64,000 nucleotides of DNA from Chryseobacterium sp. JM1. GTDB lineage: Bacteria; Bacteroidota; Bacteroidia; Flavobacteriales; Weeksellaceae. The notes under the pieces are model-generated. The model was given only the letters and a program-made list of their open reading frames with translations. It was not told the DNA's origin and made no database searches. The stretch is from NCBI RefSeq assembly GCF_000737715.1, contig NZ_JPRN01000003.1:248001-312000 (forward strand). Direction: 5' to 3'. Shown piece by piece: positions 56,056-64,000 of this stretch; position 1 is the first letter of the stretch, and every line of letters begins with the position of its first letter. The translations under genes were made by a program, and so were the position numbers.

Positions 56056-57042
56056 ATGAACCTAATGCTTCTATTTGCTGTTGCCGGAACAATAGCAGGA
56101 CTTGTTAATTTCTTTTTATCTTACCTGTCCTTACCGACCAAACCAAAAGAAACCGCCCGTGCATTTGACGGGACAGAACAGCCTTGGACTTTGCCCGAAC
56201 GAACCTGGCAGTTAGCCTTAGCCGGCTATATTATTATCGGAATCGCAGGAGCACTGCTTACTCCTTTAGTGCATGCCGCTGTAGAATTAAAAGGAATTAC
56301 CGGGGATATTGCTCTTGATAGAAACCGTTTGGTAGCCTTTGGCTATGCTCTTGTATTTGGATTTTCCTCGAATCAGATACTTTCAGGCATATCGGACAGC
56401 ATTCTGAAAAAGATTGGAGGATTATTAGCTGAACAACAGGCTAGTACAGCTGCCAAAGCGAAATTGTTTGAACAACAGAGTGCTGCAAATCTAAGAGCAC
56501 AATTGGCTGAACAAAAACAACAACAACAACAACAATTAGAATCTTTAATATCGCCAACTGCCGCCGTATGTCCTAATGCTGCTGGATGGGCGAAAGCTCC
56601 CGATTATACTTCAGCCCCGCTTAAAAGTATGGGATGGGCCAATGATTTGCCCAAAGATCAGTTTGGCTGCACCCGGGATAGCGGTAATAAATTCCATGGA
56701 GGAATAGACCTGGAAGCAGCGGTAGGAACAGAATGCTATGCACTGGCAGAAGGAACCATCAGCGATATTGGATATGGTGCGGAACTGGGCAGTTATATTG
56801 CGCTGCAATTTAAAAACGGAGAGGTTTTATATGGAGCAGGGTACTGCCATTTGAGTGAAATAAGTGTAAAAAAAGGCGATAAAGTAACCTCCGGACAGTT
56901 TATTGGTAAAACAGGAAAAAGCGGCAATGTGGGCAGTGATACTCCTCATTTGCACCTGGAAATTCATAAGACCAAATGGCTGACGTATTCATCCATTGAA
57001 GAGCGGTCCAAAGCATCACTAAACCCGAATCATTACATTTAA
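56056..57042 (+). CDS. Membrane-anchored M23 peptidase
   Basis: 328 aa. Three hydrophobic segments (about 4-22, 52-75, 90-112) are followed by a coiled coil ending in a poly-Gln run (about 135-165), then a LytM/M23 domain with FHGGIDLEAAVGTECYAL (H-x3-D) and HLHLEIH. With a complete zinc site it should cut peptidoglycan cross-bridge peptides. The membrane part is unlike usual M23 proteins, which carry a signal peptide or one anchor. It is 25 bp before the giant gene, so the two share an operon. Confidence 0.85.
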   Translation: MNLMLLFAVAGTIAGLVNFFLSYLSLPTKPKETARAFDGTEQPWTLPERTWQLALAGYIIIGIAGALLTPLVHAAVELKGITGDIALDRNRLVAFGYALVFGFSSNQILSGISDSILKKIGGLLAEQQASTAAKAKLFEQQSAANLRAQLAEQKQQQQQQLESLISPTAAVCPNAAGWAKAPDYTSAPLKSMGWANDLPKDQFGCTRDSGNKFHGGIDLEAAVGTECYALAEGTISDIGYGAELGSYIALQFKNGEVLYGAGYCHLSEISVKKGDKVTSGQFIGKTGKSGNVGSDTPHLHLEIHKTKWLTYSSIEERSKASLNPNHYI

Positions 57043-57067
57043 TTTTCACCCAAAAAACACATTTTCT

Positions 57068-60000
57068 ATGAGTCAATTAATACAAAATTATCTCAAAGGT
57101 TCAGACGCTAAGCCGCATCTTCGGTTGCTGGCTATTGTTGAACTTCAGGAAGCCAACCACGGTGAAAAAAATTGCTTTGGTGTTTTCGCAGGATGCAAGG
57201 GAAGCAAAACTGCGGACAGTGATTTTAATTCCCTGCACTTGAAATGGGACGGGATTTCTGGAGTAAAACCTACATGGCAGTCAAAGATGCCGCTTTGGTG
57301 TATTCCGCTAAAAGTAAGTACAGAAGGGCCTTATGCCTATGAACTTAATTATTCTAAAGATCCTGTAAAGAACAGTTATCCGTGCAGGAAGGCGGTTGTT
57401 AAGCTGTATAACGGAAAAGACGGAAAAATAAATAACTGGAAAGATTACAGCTTTCTTCCCGGGAAGGACGCTGAATACCAGGAATTGATCACTTCATGTA
57501 CCTATTTTGATTTGAATACCACTTATGGAACCGTTCGTTATATGAGTGATAATAATACGAATGAAGAAATTGGATTCTGGATCACTGATAAAAATATCCC
57601 CCTTCATCTGTATGATAAAAAACTGTTCATGCTGGGGGGAGTGATAAGTGAAATTATTGACACCAATAAAAAATTTAATGGACTGGAAACGTGGTTTGGA
57701 GTCAGACAGCCCAGTGGCGGTGAGCATGCTCCGTTTTTCACGGTTGATCCTAAAAATAAAACCAATGCCAATGGCAATGATGTGCCCGTTCACTGGAAAA
57801 AAAACGGCCGTAATGATGATATCGTAACTTTTGATTTTGAGAAAGTACCCGTTACAATCACTACTGACTTCAATAACCCACGTTATGTATCAACCAAAAT
57901 AAAATCCGAAAATACCGATGAACAGTCTCAAATTGCCTGGCTGGGAAAAGATGCCAACAGCAGGAATTTATCACTTCTTATTACCGATAGAAAGACCGTT
58001 GTAGGAGTGGCAGGCTCCTATCTGTCAAGTATTGGATCAAGTACTGTGATTAATTATTTGCTGTACAGACACAATGAAGATTCGAAAGAAAACAGGACTG
58101 CTCTCTGTACAATAAAGGATACTACAAATCTTATAAATATCTGGAACGAAAAAACACGGAAAAAGGCCGTCTCTATCCTTGATACCGAAGGAGCGCAGCC
58201 CATAGGTATTGTTCCGAAAATTGATAATGCCGTTTTGAATTCCATCACAGTCATATATGATGGTGTCGATGGGATTACTGCTAATTTTTCCAGTGTATAC
58301 TTTTCCGCGCAGGGAAAACCGAATATATCATTTCCATTAATACGGGATAAGGAACTCTATGCAAAAGACACACCTTTAAATGACATTAAAACACCGTTAA
58401 TACATCTTAAGGAAGCGATGTTTGAGCCTTCAAAAGGGAATGTAGCAGACAATGGAAGTGTCATTATTCTGAATGTAAAGGCAGGTGAAACATCTCCTGA
58501 CCTCAATAACGTTATATTGCTTGACGGTTCATTTTCTTTTAAGCTGAAAAATTATTCCAAAGGAGACGAACTTATTGATAAACTGCAGGTAAGTTTTCAG
58601 CTTCAAAAAGCACAGAGACCGCTCTTTTTATGGCAATGGTATAAAGATATAGATAAAGAAGATTTTATCCGGTACTGTTATTCCATCAATAAATTCAGAA
58701 TTCCCGTTCAGGAAGTGAAAGCGTTTGGAAACGATCTCATCGGTAAAGAAAAATTAGTGGCACCAGCCTCATTAGGAACGGTATCGGAAGGTTTTGGAGA
58801 AAGGAGTGAACCCGCATTAGTGATTCCCTTACTCGAAAAAAAAGAAAAAAGTACCGAAGGTCTTCAAAATGCATATTATCTGATGATGTCTGAAAGCTCG
58901 AATGTGGCTCAGAACTACAGACTGGAAATGCAGCTGGAAGAAAAAGACCAGATTGGAGGAATAGACAGTACGGCCACCGTGGAAGCGGTAGTACTCAATG
59001 CCGCACCTCAGCAAATCGCTAAAATTAAAACACAGCTTTTACGCTCACCTTCCACAGACGACGGAATTTATATTTTGGCGAGAAAATCAAATTTTTCCAT
59101 CGACAGCGGTACCTGGGAAATCTATACAGACAACGCCCTTGAAAAAGGATTTGAGCTTAGTCTTCCTGCACAGGCGGTTGGTGAGGCTTATATAAAAAGT
59201 ACAACCAACAACGGAGGAGAACCGAAAGATGACGAAGCCATTGACTACAAATTTTCTCCATCCGCAGTATTACAGATCGCCAGTGAACAGCTCAACCGCC
59301 AATATGTAACACCAGCCTGGAATCTTAAAAATATCTGGGGTGAAATAGGAGATAGCAACCCGGGATTACAGCTTATTAATGCAAAGTTTGAGTTACTTTA
59401 TGGTTTAGGTGCCCAGTTAGAGAATAAAAATGCATGTATTGCAGAACTGGCACTCAAATTAGGCGCTATACCCAATCCTCCGCAAAACAATATTGTCTGG
59501 AAAGAATCAAAAGTACAGGGAGAAGCATTTAAAACACTGTATATGAAATACCGGGATTTATACAGATCCTGGCAGAGCAGGCTGTCTATCCTTGAAGTCT
59601 CTTCTTCCGAACCGTTTCGGCCGGGTAAATTTACCGATGGGATCAGCTATTATATCCGCAGGGAGAAAAATCTGCTGAATGAGGATGGTTCCGTTAAAGA
59701 ATATGGTAAAGGAGCTCAATTTAGATGGCCAATAGGCCGGCAGGTTTCTCCGGCTCAGAATGATCAGTTATATCACAATCCTGAAGGTTTGGCGGGTGGG
59801 GCATTATATCCGTTTGAATCATTAGGTGTCTATGAAGAGCTGTGGCGGGAAGGGATCGGCAAAGGCTCGTCTTCCGGAGAAATTGAGCAGCTGGCTTTTA
59901 CCTCTCTGGGAGGTTATGGCAGGCAGACGGCCAGATTTGCCAGTGATAAAACCGTTATAAAATCAACCACTTCTCTTGGAAGAACTCACTTTCATGCTGT

Positions 60001-63000
60001 GGAGCGTATCGGAAGAATAGGCGTTTTATGGAACAGAGCCAAACATGTGATTGAATATGAACGTACTGTAGTTCCTCCGGCTCAGTTTAAAAATGAGCAG
60101 CCCGAACTTCTGGGAAGACCTATTGTAAGAAAAGTAAGAGAGTATATCGAAATCCTGGAACCTGTCAGGAAATATCCGGACCTGGATGGTATGAGCCCGG
60201 ACGGTTCAGGTTCTATAACAGGCTGTCAATTTAAAAGTATAAAGATACCTGTGTCTTCCTCTTGGGGAAGAAATGTGAAGGCGGGTGGCAATGGGATCAT
60301 TGGCTGGGAGATTCCTCTATGGAATAAACATGCTGATCCTGAAATCTATCCCTTTCCCCAAGTCTTACTGGAACTGTTAGCTCCCAAGGGTGCTGAAATA
60401 AAAAATGTTCTTTCTCAGATGGAGAATGTGGAAGACCTCTACTTTTATACGGATGTTCGCTCAGAAGTAGTATTTATTGATAAAAATAACCTGCCGGTAC
60501 CTGTTAAAATAGAAGCCGATACAGATCGTTGGCCCCTGATAAAATATGTAGACTATACCGATCTGCCAATGGTGGATATACACAGAAATGCCAGACCTGC
60601 TTTGGGAAATACACCTGAACTGATGGATGCTCCGTTACCGGGACCGATAAGTATATTGCCCGGTTTTGAACGATTCTGCTTTAAAGTGAAACCTTCGGAA
60701 ATAACCAGCTCAGTCAACGGAAGATATGTAGAAAATTCCGAGATTAATGGGAAACTGCGGGTCGCAACGATGATGCGGAGTGCTCCAAAAGGAAATGAGC
60801 TGAAAACAGCATTATCAGGCGGAACGCTTCAAACAAGAACGGTCATTAACCAACTTGCTTTTGATCCCAATAATATTCTGAGCCAGTGTGCAAACGGGCT
60901 GGAACGTGCCAATACAAAGCTGTTGTCAGGTATACTGCCGGCTGACATTACCGGATATGCTTCCGAAGCAGTGGAGAAAATCACTTTTTCTGCAGATCAG
61001 ATTGATGCCATTAAACATGTACTGGATTCAGCTCCTGAGGTGACTTATTTAAGTAATAATCTTTGGTTGGCCGCCAGCAATTTCCAACTTCCCACAAGGT
61101 TACTTTGGAAAAAAACTGTGGAAAGTGCCGATGCATTTATAGCTTCACTCATTTCAAATTATGACCTGCTGACTGGTGAAGTGACTAAAAAGGTGAATGC
61201 AATAATGGCGGAGGCTAATGAAATAACTGATGAGTTTATTGAGAAATTAGATCATGAAATCAATGGTCAGGTTGTATCTGTCCAAAAAATCATTGAACAG
61301 TTTTCTTTTGAAATAGGTTCGCTTGCCAATGAAGCAAAGGGAATTATTGACCAGGGAGTAGAAGTTATCGAACTTTTTTTACAGCAGATTGAAACCTATT
61401 TATCCGATGCTGAAAAAGAAATCCAAAGCATTAATCTGCCTACGCCCGATGAGGTAACCGATGAAATAGAAAGGCTTTTAGACACTAAAAGAAAAGATAT
61501 TCTGGATCAGATTGCCACTAATGTTCTGTTAAATGAATTAAATAAAAAGGTTAATCTCGAAAAGAAGATCAACGATTTATTTGACGGTATACTTCATGAG
61601 ATACATGAATCAGAGCTGTCTGAAATTAAAGAACTTATCAGTTTTGCTGTAGAAAAAACAAAAAACCTGCGAAAAGATATCATCGACTACATTAATGCCG
61701 GCAATATTTTGTCTAATGAAATCAGAACTATAGTGGATGAAAAATCCGCAGCTCTTAAAGACGGTGTTAATACCATAGAAAGTGAGCTTTTAAAAAAACT
61801 GAAACAGCTCAGCAATACAATTTCGATTGAACATCTGAACCTTAAAGAAACCCTGAAAACCTTTAGCAAAGAGAAGAAGGAATTTATACAATCGGTCAAC
61901 GGTTGGTTAAATAAGACAGTGATTGATATTAGGGACATATTGAAAACCGGGCTTACAAAAGAATTTTCAACTATTCTGGTGAATAATAATCCACCTCCAA
62001 ATGAGATTGTTGGTTTTAAACCCCTTATCGATTATTTTAAGGAAGCTGATGATTATATTAAAAACATCGCGAGGGAATTATCTTCTTTTTTTCATCAATT
62101 GGACCCCAATCAGTACAAAGCTGAGTTCAGCAAATACCTGGAGCGTTATAAAAGCTATAAAGACCTGGAAACTGCTATCGGAGCTAAACCTCCAAACCCC
62201 AAAAGTATTCTGGAAGCAGCCAACAAATTTACCGAAGAAATCAATGAAGATCTTGGCGCACTCACCGGAACATTACTCCAAGCCTATTCGGAAGCCGAAA
62301 AAGTAACGTATGCATACAATGACCTCTCTGATGCGGTAAATACCACCTTATTCAATTATAGAGGCGTATATGATGAGCTGGTTGCCCCCGGTCTTGGCTT
62401 CAACCGTAAGACTGTAGCGATGCTCGTAAGTACCGATTGGAAGAATGTGGAACAGCGTTTAACCATTACTCCTGTAATGACTAAATTCAATCAGTTAAAA
62501 GAAAATCTGTCTGCACTGGGCATCAGGCTGCCTTCTGTTTCTATTACCGATAAATTTTTAGCCCCTGCCAGAGAATGGGGTGAAGAAGCCCTGGAAAAAT
62601 TTAAAAATTCTCTCCTGAGCAATTATGATTTTACCAATATTATAAAAGGGGCAGGCGGTCTTGATCTCGAACGCTTGATCCCCGGATTTAAAATGCCGGA
62701 TGCCTTCAGAAACAATATTAAAATAATGCACGGGACCGATGTCAAAAACCTAAAAGCCTGGGTAAAAGCGGAAACCAATATGAGTCTTCCCAAACGCGAA
62801 GAGCTTTTTGCCATAGGACCGGTAAGCGTATCATTGGACAAAGCAGCTACTCTGGTCGGAAATATAAGAGCAGAAATTGATGCAGACAGTAAACTCGAAA
62901 AAGAAAACCACGGATCACTTACAGGTTCTTTTATCATAGGATTGCAGGGCACAGAATTAATGCGTTTTAGAGATGCTAAGATCACCTGCGTTAATGATAA

Positions 63001-63757
63001 ATATGATTTTGATTTGGATCCCAGCAGAATGGAAATGTCCGGACTGTTACAGTTAATTACGGATGCCACCAAAAATATTCCGGCAGCATCTGAAGACGGT
63101 GAAGAGACTTCCGTATTTAAGATCGATATTTTAAAGACAAAGTATCAGAATACCGATATTGAAGTTCCTTACGGGGTGAATGCTTCGCTGGATATTCCGC
63201 CCATCACGATAGGTGGTGGTCCTACGAATATCACCAATCTGGCTTTTGGAGGATATTTTAAAATGAAAGCATTTGATATTGAAAAGAAAACACTCGACTT
63301 TAGCCTGGGATTAGGATTTTACCTAGGGAAACGGGAAGCTCCGTTTATTTTTACAGCCTTTATATTCGGTGGCGGTGGTTTTGTCGACTGTTCGGTGGAG
63401 TATACGCCTTCTGTAAGCAACAGCCTGAACGTCAATTTTGCCATGAGTGTACAGGCAAGTGCGGCCCTGGCTTTTAATGCCGGCTGGATCTACGGCAGTG
63501 TCATGGTAGGAATGGGCATAGAAGTGATGTATGTCAAAAAGGCTCTCGGGCCTGGAAGCAGGACGAGTGTCATTATGTTCATACAGTTTATCGGACATGT
63601 ATGTGTCGTTCGTATTATTCATGTTTTTCTGGTTGTACGCCTTGCCATTGCCTATGACGGTCAAAAAATGACAGGTACCGGAAGAATAAAAGCCTCCATG
63701 AGAATTTGCAGGTTTTTCACCTCAAAAGTGGAAAAAAATTACACCCATAACTTTTAA
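57068..63757 (+). CDS. Giant 2229-aa protein of unknown family
   Basis: No signal peptide and no known motif recognised. Residues 1 to about 1260 are a beta-rich, globular-looking region with many Trp and Tyr (e.g. LWCIPLKVSTEGPYAYEL, SLGRTHFHAVERIGRIGVLW, GWEIPLWNKHADPEIYPFP). Residues about 1330-1800 are almost all helical heptads (e.g. EKEIQSINLPTPDEVTDEIE), a long coiled coil. The C-terminal 350 residues return to beta and end with glycine-rich, hydrophobic FIFGGGGFVDCSVEY and SVMVGMGIEVMY stretches and a basic tail. Globule, stalk, then apolar tip is a plan seen in tail-fibre-like or injected proteins; this is only a shape argument. Intact frame of 6.7 kb. Confidence 0.85.
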   Translation: MSQLIQNYLKGSDAKPHLRLLAIVELQEANHGEKNCFGVFAGCKGSKTADSDFNSLHLKWDGISGVKPTWQSKMPLWCIPLKVSTEGPYAYELNYSKDPVKNSYPCRKAVVKLYNGKDGKINNWKDYSFLPGKDAEYQELITSCTYFDLNTTYGTVRYMSDNNTNEEIGFWITDKNIPLHLYDKKLFMLGGVISEIIDTNKKFNGLETWFGVRQPSGGEHAPFFTVDPKNKTNANGNDVPVHWKKNGRNDDIVTFDFEKVPVTITTDFNNPRYVSTKIKSENTDEQSQIAWLGKDANSRNLSLLITDRKTVVGVAGSYLSSIGSSTVINYLLYRHNEDSKENRTALCTIKDTTNLINIWNEKTRKKAVSILDTEGAQPIGIVPKIDNAVLNSITVIYDGVDGITANFSSVYFSAQGKPNISFPLIRDKELYAKDTPLNDIKTPLIHLKEAMFEPSKGNVADNGSVIILNVKAGETSPDLNNVILLDGSFSFKLKNYSKGDELIDKLQVSFQLQKAQRPLFLWQWYKDIDKEDFIRYCYSINKFRIPVQEVKAFGNDLIGKEKLVAPASLGTVSEGFGERSEPALVIPLLEKKEKSTEGLQNAYYLMMSESSNVAQNYRLEMQLEEKDQIGGIDSTATVEAVVLNAAPQQIAKIKTQLLRSPSTDDGIYILARKSNFSIDSGTWEIYTDNALEKGFELSLPAQAVGEAYIKSTTNNGGEPKDDEAIDYKFSPSAVLQIASEQLNRQYVTPAWNLKNIWGEIGDSNPGLQLINAKFELLYGLGAQLENKNACIAELALKLGAIPNPPQNNIVWKESKVQGEAFKTLYMKYRDLYRSWQSRLSILEVSSSEPFRPGKFTDGISYYIRREKNLLNEDGSVKEYGKGAQFRWPIGRQVSPAQNDQLYHNPEGLAGGALYPFESLGVYEELWREGIGKGSSSGEIEQLAFTSLGGYGRQTARFASDKTVIKSTTSLGRTHFHAVERIGRIGVLWNRAKHVIEYERTVVPPAQFKNEQPELLGRPIVRKVREYIEILEPVRKYPDLDGMSPDGSGSITGCQFKSIKIPVSSSWGRNVKAGGNGIIGWEIPLWNKHADPEIYPFPQVLLELLAPKGAEIKNVLSQMENVEDLYFYTDVRSEVVFIDKNNLPVPVKIEADTDRWPLIKYVDYTDLPMVDIHRNARPALGNTPELMDAPLPGPISILPGFERFCFKVKPSEITSSVNGRYVENSEINGKLRVATMMRSAPKGNELKTALSGGTLQTRTVINQLAFDPNNILSQCANGLERANTKLLSGILPADITGYASEAVEKITFSADQIDAIKHVLDSAPEVTYLSNNLWLAASNFQLPTRLLWKKTVESADAFIASLISNYDLLTGEVTKKVNAIMAEANEITDEFIEKLDHEINGQVVSVQKIIEQFSFEIGSLANEAKGIIDQGVEVIELFLQQIETYLSDAEKEIQSINLPTPDEVTDEIERLLDTKRKDILDQIATNVLLNELNKKVNLEKKINDLFDGILHEIHESELSEIKELISFAVEKTKNLRKDIIDYINAGNILSNEIRTIVDEKSAALKDGVNTIESELLKKLKQLSNTISIEHLNLKETLKTFSKEKKEFIQSVNGWLNKTVIDIRDILKTGLTKEFSTILVNNNPPPNEIVGFKPLIDYFKEADDYIKNIARELSSFFHQLDPNQYKAEFSKYLERYKSYKDLETAIGAKPPNPKSILEAANKFTEEINEDLGALTGTLLQAYSEAEKVTYAYNDLSDAVNTTLFNYRGVYDELVAPGLGFNRKTVAMLVSTDWKNVEQRLTITPVMTKFNQLKENLSALGIRLPSVSITDKFLAPAREWGEEALEKFKNSLLSNYDFTNIIKGAGGLDLERLIPGFKMPDAFRNNIKIMHGTDVKNLKAWVKAETNMSLPKREELFAIGPVSVSLDKAATLVGNIRAEIDADSKLEKENHGSLTGSFIIGLQGTELMRFRDAKITCVNDKYDFDLDPSRMEMSGLLQLITDATKNIPAASEDGEETSVFKIDILKTKYQNTDIEVPYGVNASLDIPPITIGGGPTNITNLAFGGYFKMKAFDIEKKTLDFSLGLGFYLGKREAPFIFTAFIFGGGGFVDCSVEYTPSVSNSLNVNFAMSVQASAALAFNAGWIYGSVMVGMGIEVMYVKKALGPGSRTSVIMFIQFIGHVCVVRIIHVFLVVRLAIAYDGQKMTGTGRIKASMRICRFFTSKVEKNYTHNF

Positions 63758-63770
63758 TTAGCACCACGAT

Positions 63771-64000
63771 ATGAGTAATAATTTACAAATAGCCATAGAC
63801 CCTAGCTGTATCCAAACCACTGATGATGCAGGAACTCCACAAATGACGGTAGCGGTAAGCATTACCGGTCTGTCGTTTGATAAAATTGTTACAGTAGAAG
63901 AATTTCACGCAGCAAAGGAGTTGTTGAAAAATTTTAATACACATCTTCAGCACAACAGAATCAGACTCTATTTTTTTAATGACCCTGCAAGTCCTAATTT
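63771..64000 (+). CDS. Unknown protein, N-terminal part
   Basis: ATG 63771, 13 bp after the giant gene, opens a frame that runs off the window: MSNNLQIAIDPSCIQTTDDA, then TVAVSITGLSFDKIVTVEEF. It has no signal peptide and no family is recognised. It is very likely in the same operon as the M23 and giant genes. Confidence 0.7.
   Translation, partial: MSNNLQIAIDPSCIQTTDDAGTPQMTVAVSITGLSFDKIVTVEEFHAAKELLKNFNTHLQHNRIRLYFFNDPASPN

Overview
The window looks like chromosomal DNA of a Bacteroidota bacterium of the Flavobacteriia, most likely Chryseobacterium or a close Weeksellaceae relative. The signs are low GC content, promoters with the Bacteroidota TAnnTTTG -7 element, many signal peptides ending in A-Q, a protein with a type IX secretion (T9SS) sorting tail, TonB-dependent and other outer-membrane barrels, and a split-LanB lanthipeptide locus. 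Genus is inferred from protein style, not from a search.

Left part (1-20.2 kb): a partial porin, glycine dehydrogenase gcvP, a very AT-rich Septu-like defence pair (HNH nuclease plus ATPase), an S41-like peptidase, a degenerate ABC-ATPase-fold protein, the PLP protein YggS with an AAA ATPase, a 27-aa membrane peptide, an SMR exporter, a barrel/hypothetical pair divergent from a LytS/LytTR two-component system, a methyltransferase, an Fpg/Nei glycosylase and a dGTPase-like HD hydrolase. Two 8-bp tandem arrays and a ~297-bp duplicated palindromic repeat lie between genes.

Centre (20.2-35.1 kb): the most interesting region. A Fur-family (Zur-like) repressor gene lies beside an ABC ATPase, two DUF3526-type ABC permeases, a siderophore-type TonB receptor, a 64-aa precursor with a Gly-Gly leader and a His-rich core with two cysteines, and a convergent operon of peptidase-ABC exporter (LanT), split dehydratase (LanB N and C) and cyclase (LanC). 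Seven copies of a 15-bp palindrome (TGCAAC-N3-GTTGCA type) sit on every promoter of this region, two of them in identical promoter geometry. I read this as a metal-starvation-regulated lanthipeptide system, possibly a ribosomal metallophore with its own TonB uptake route. The cyclase lacks all three canonical LanC zinc ligands, which would fit a pathway that must work when zinc is scarce. The metal and the peptide's function are not shown by the sequence.

Right part (35.1-64 kb): repeats and gene remnants, a DUF4377 lipoprotein, a DUF962 protein, an APC amino-acid permease, an X-Pro dipeptidyl-peptidase-like hydrolase, a 987-aa TPR protein with an outer-membrane barrel, an alpha/beta hydrolase, tRNA-Arg(UCG), a DoxX protein, a POTRA/barrel protein, a YtcJ-like amidohydrolase, a T9SS repeat protein, and a run of two cell-wall hydrolases followed by a giant 2229-aa protein of unknown family and the start of another unknown gene. 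The last run may be an undescribed envelope or particle system.
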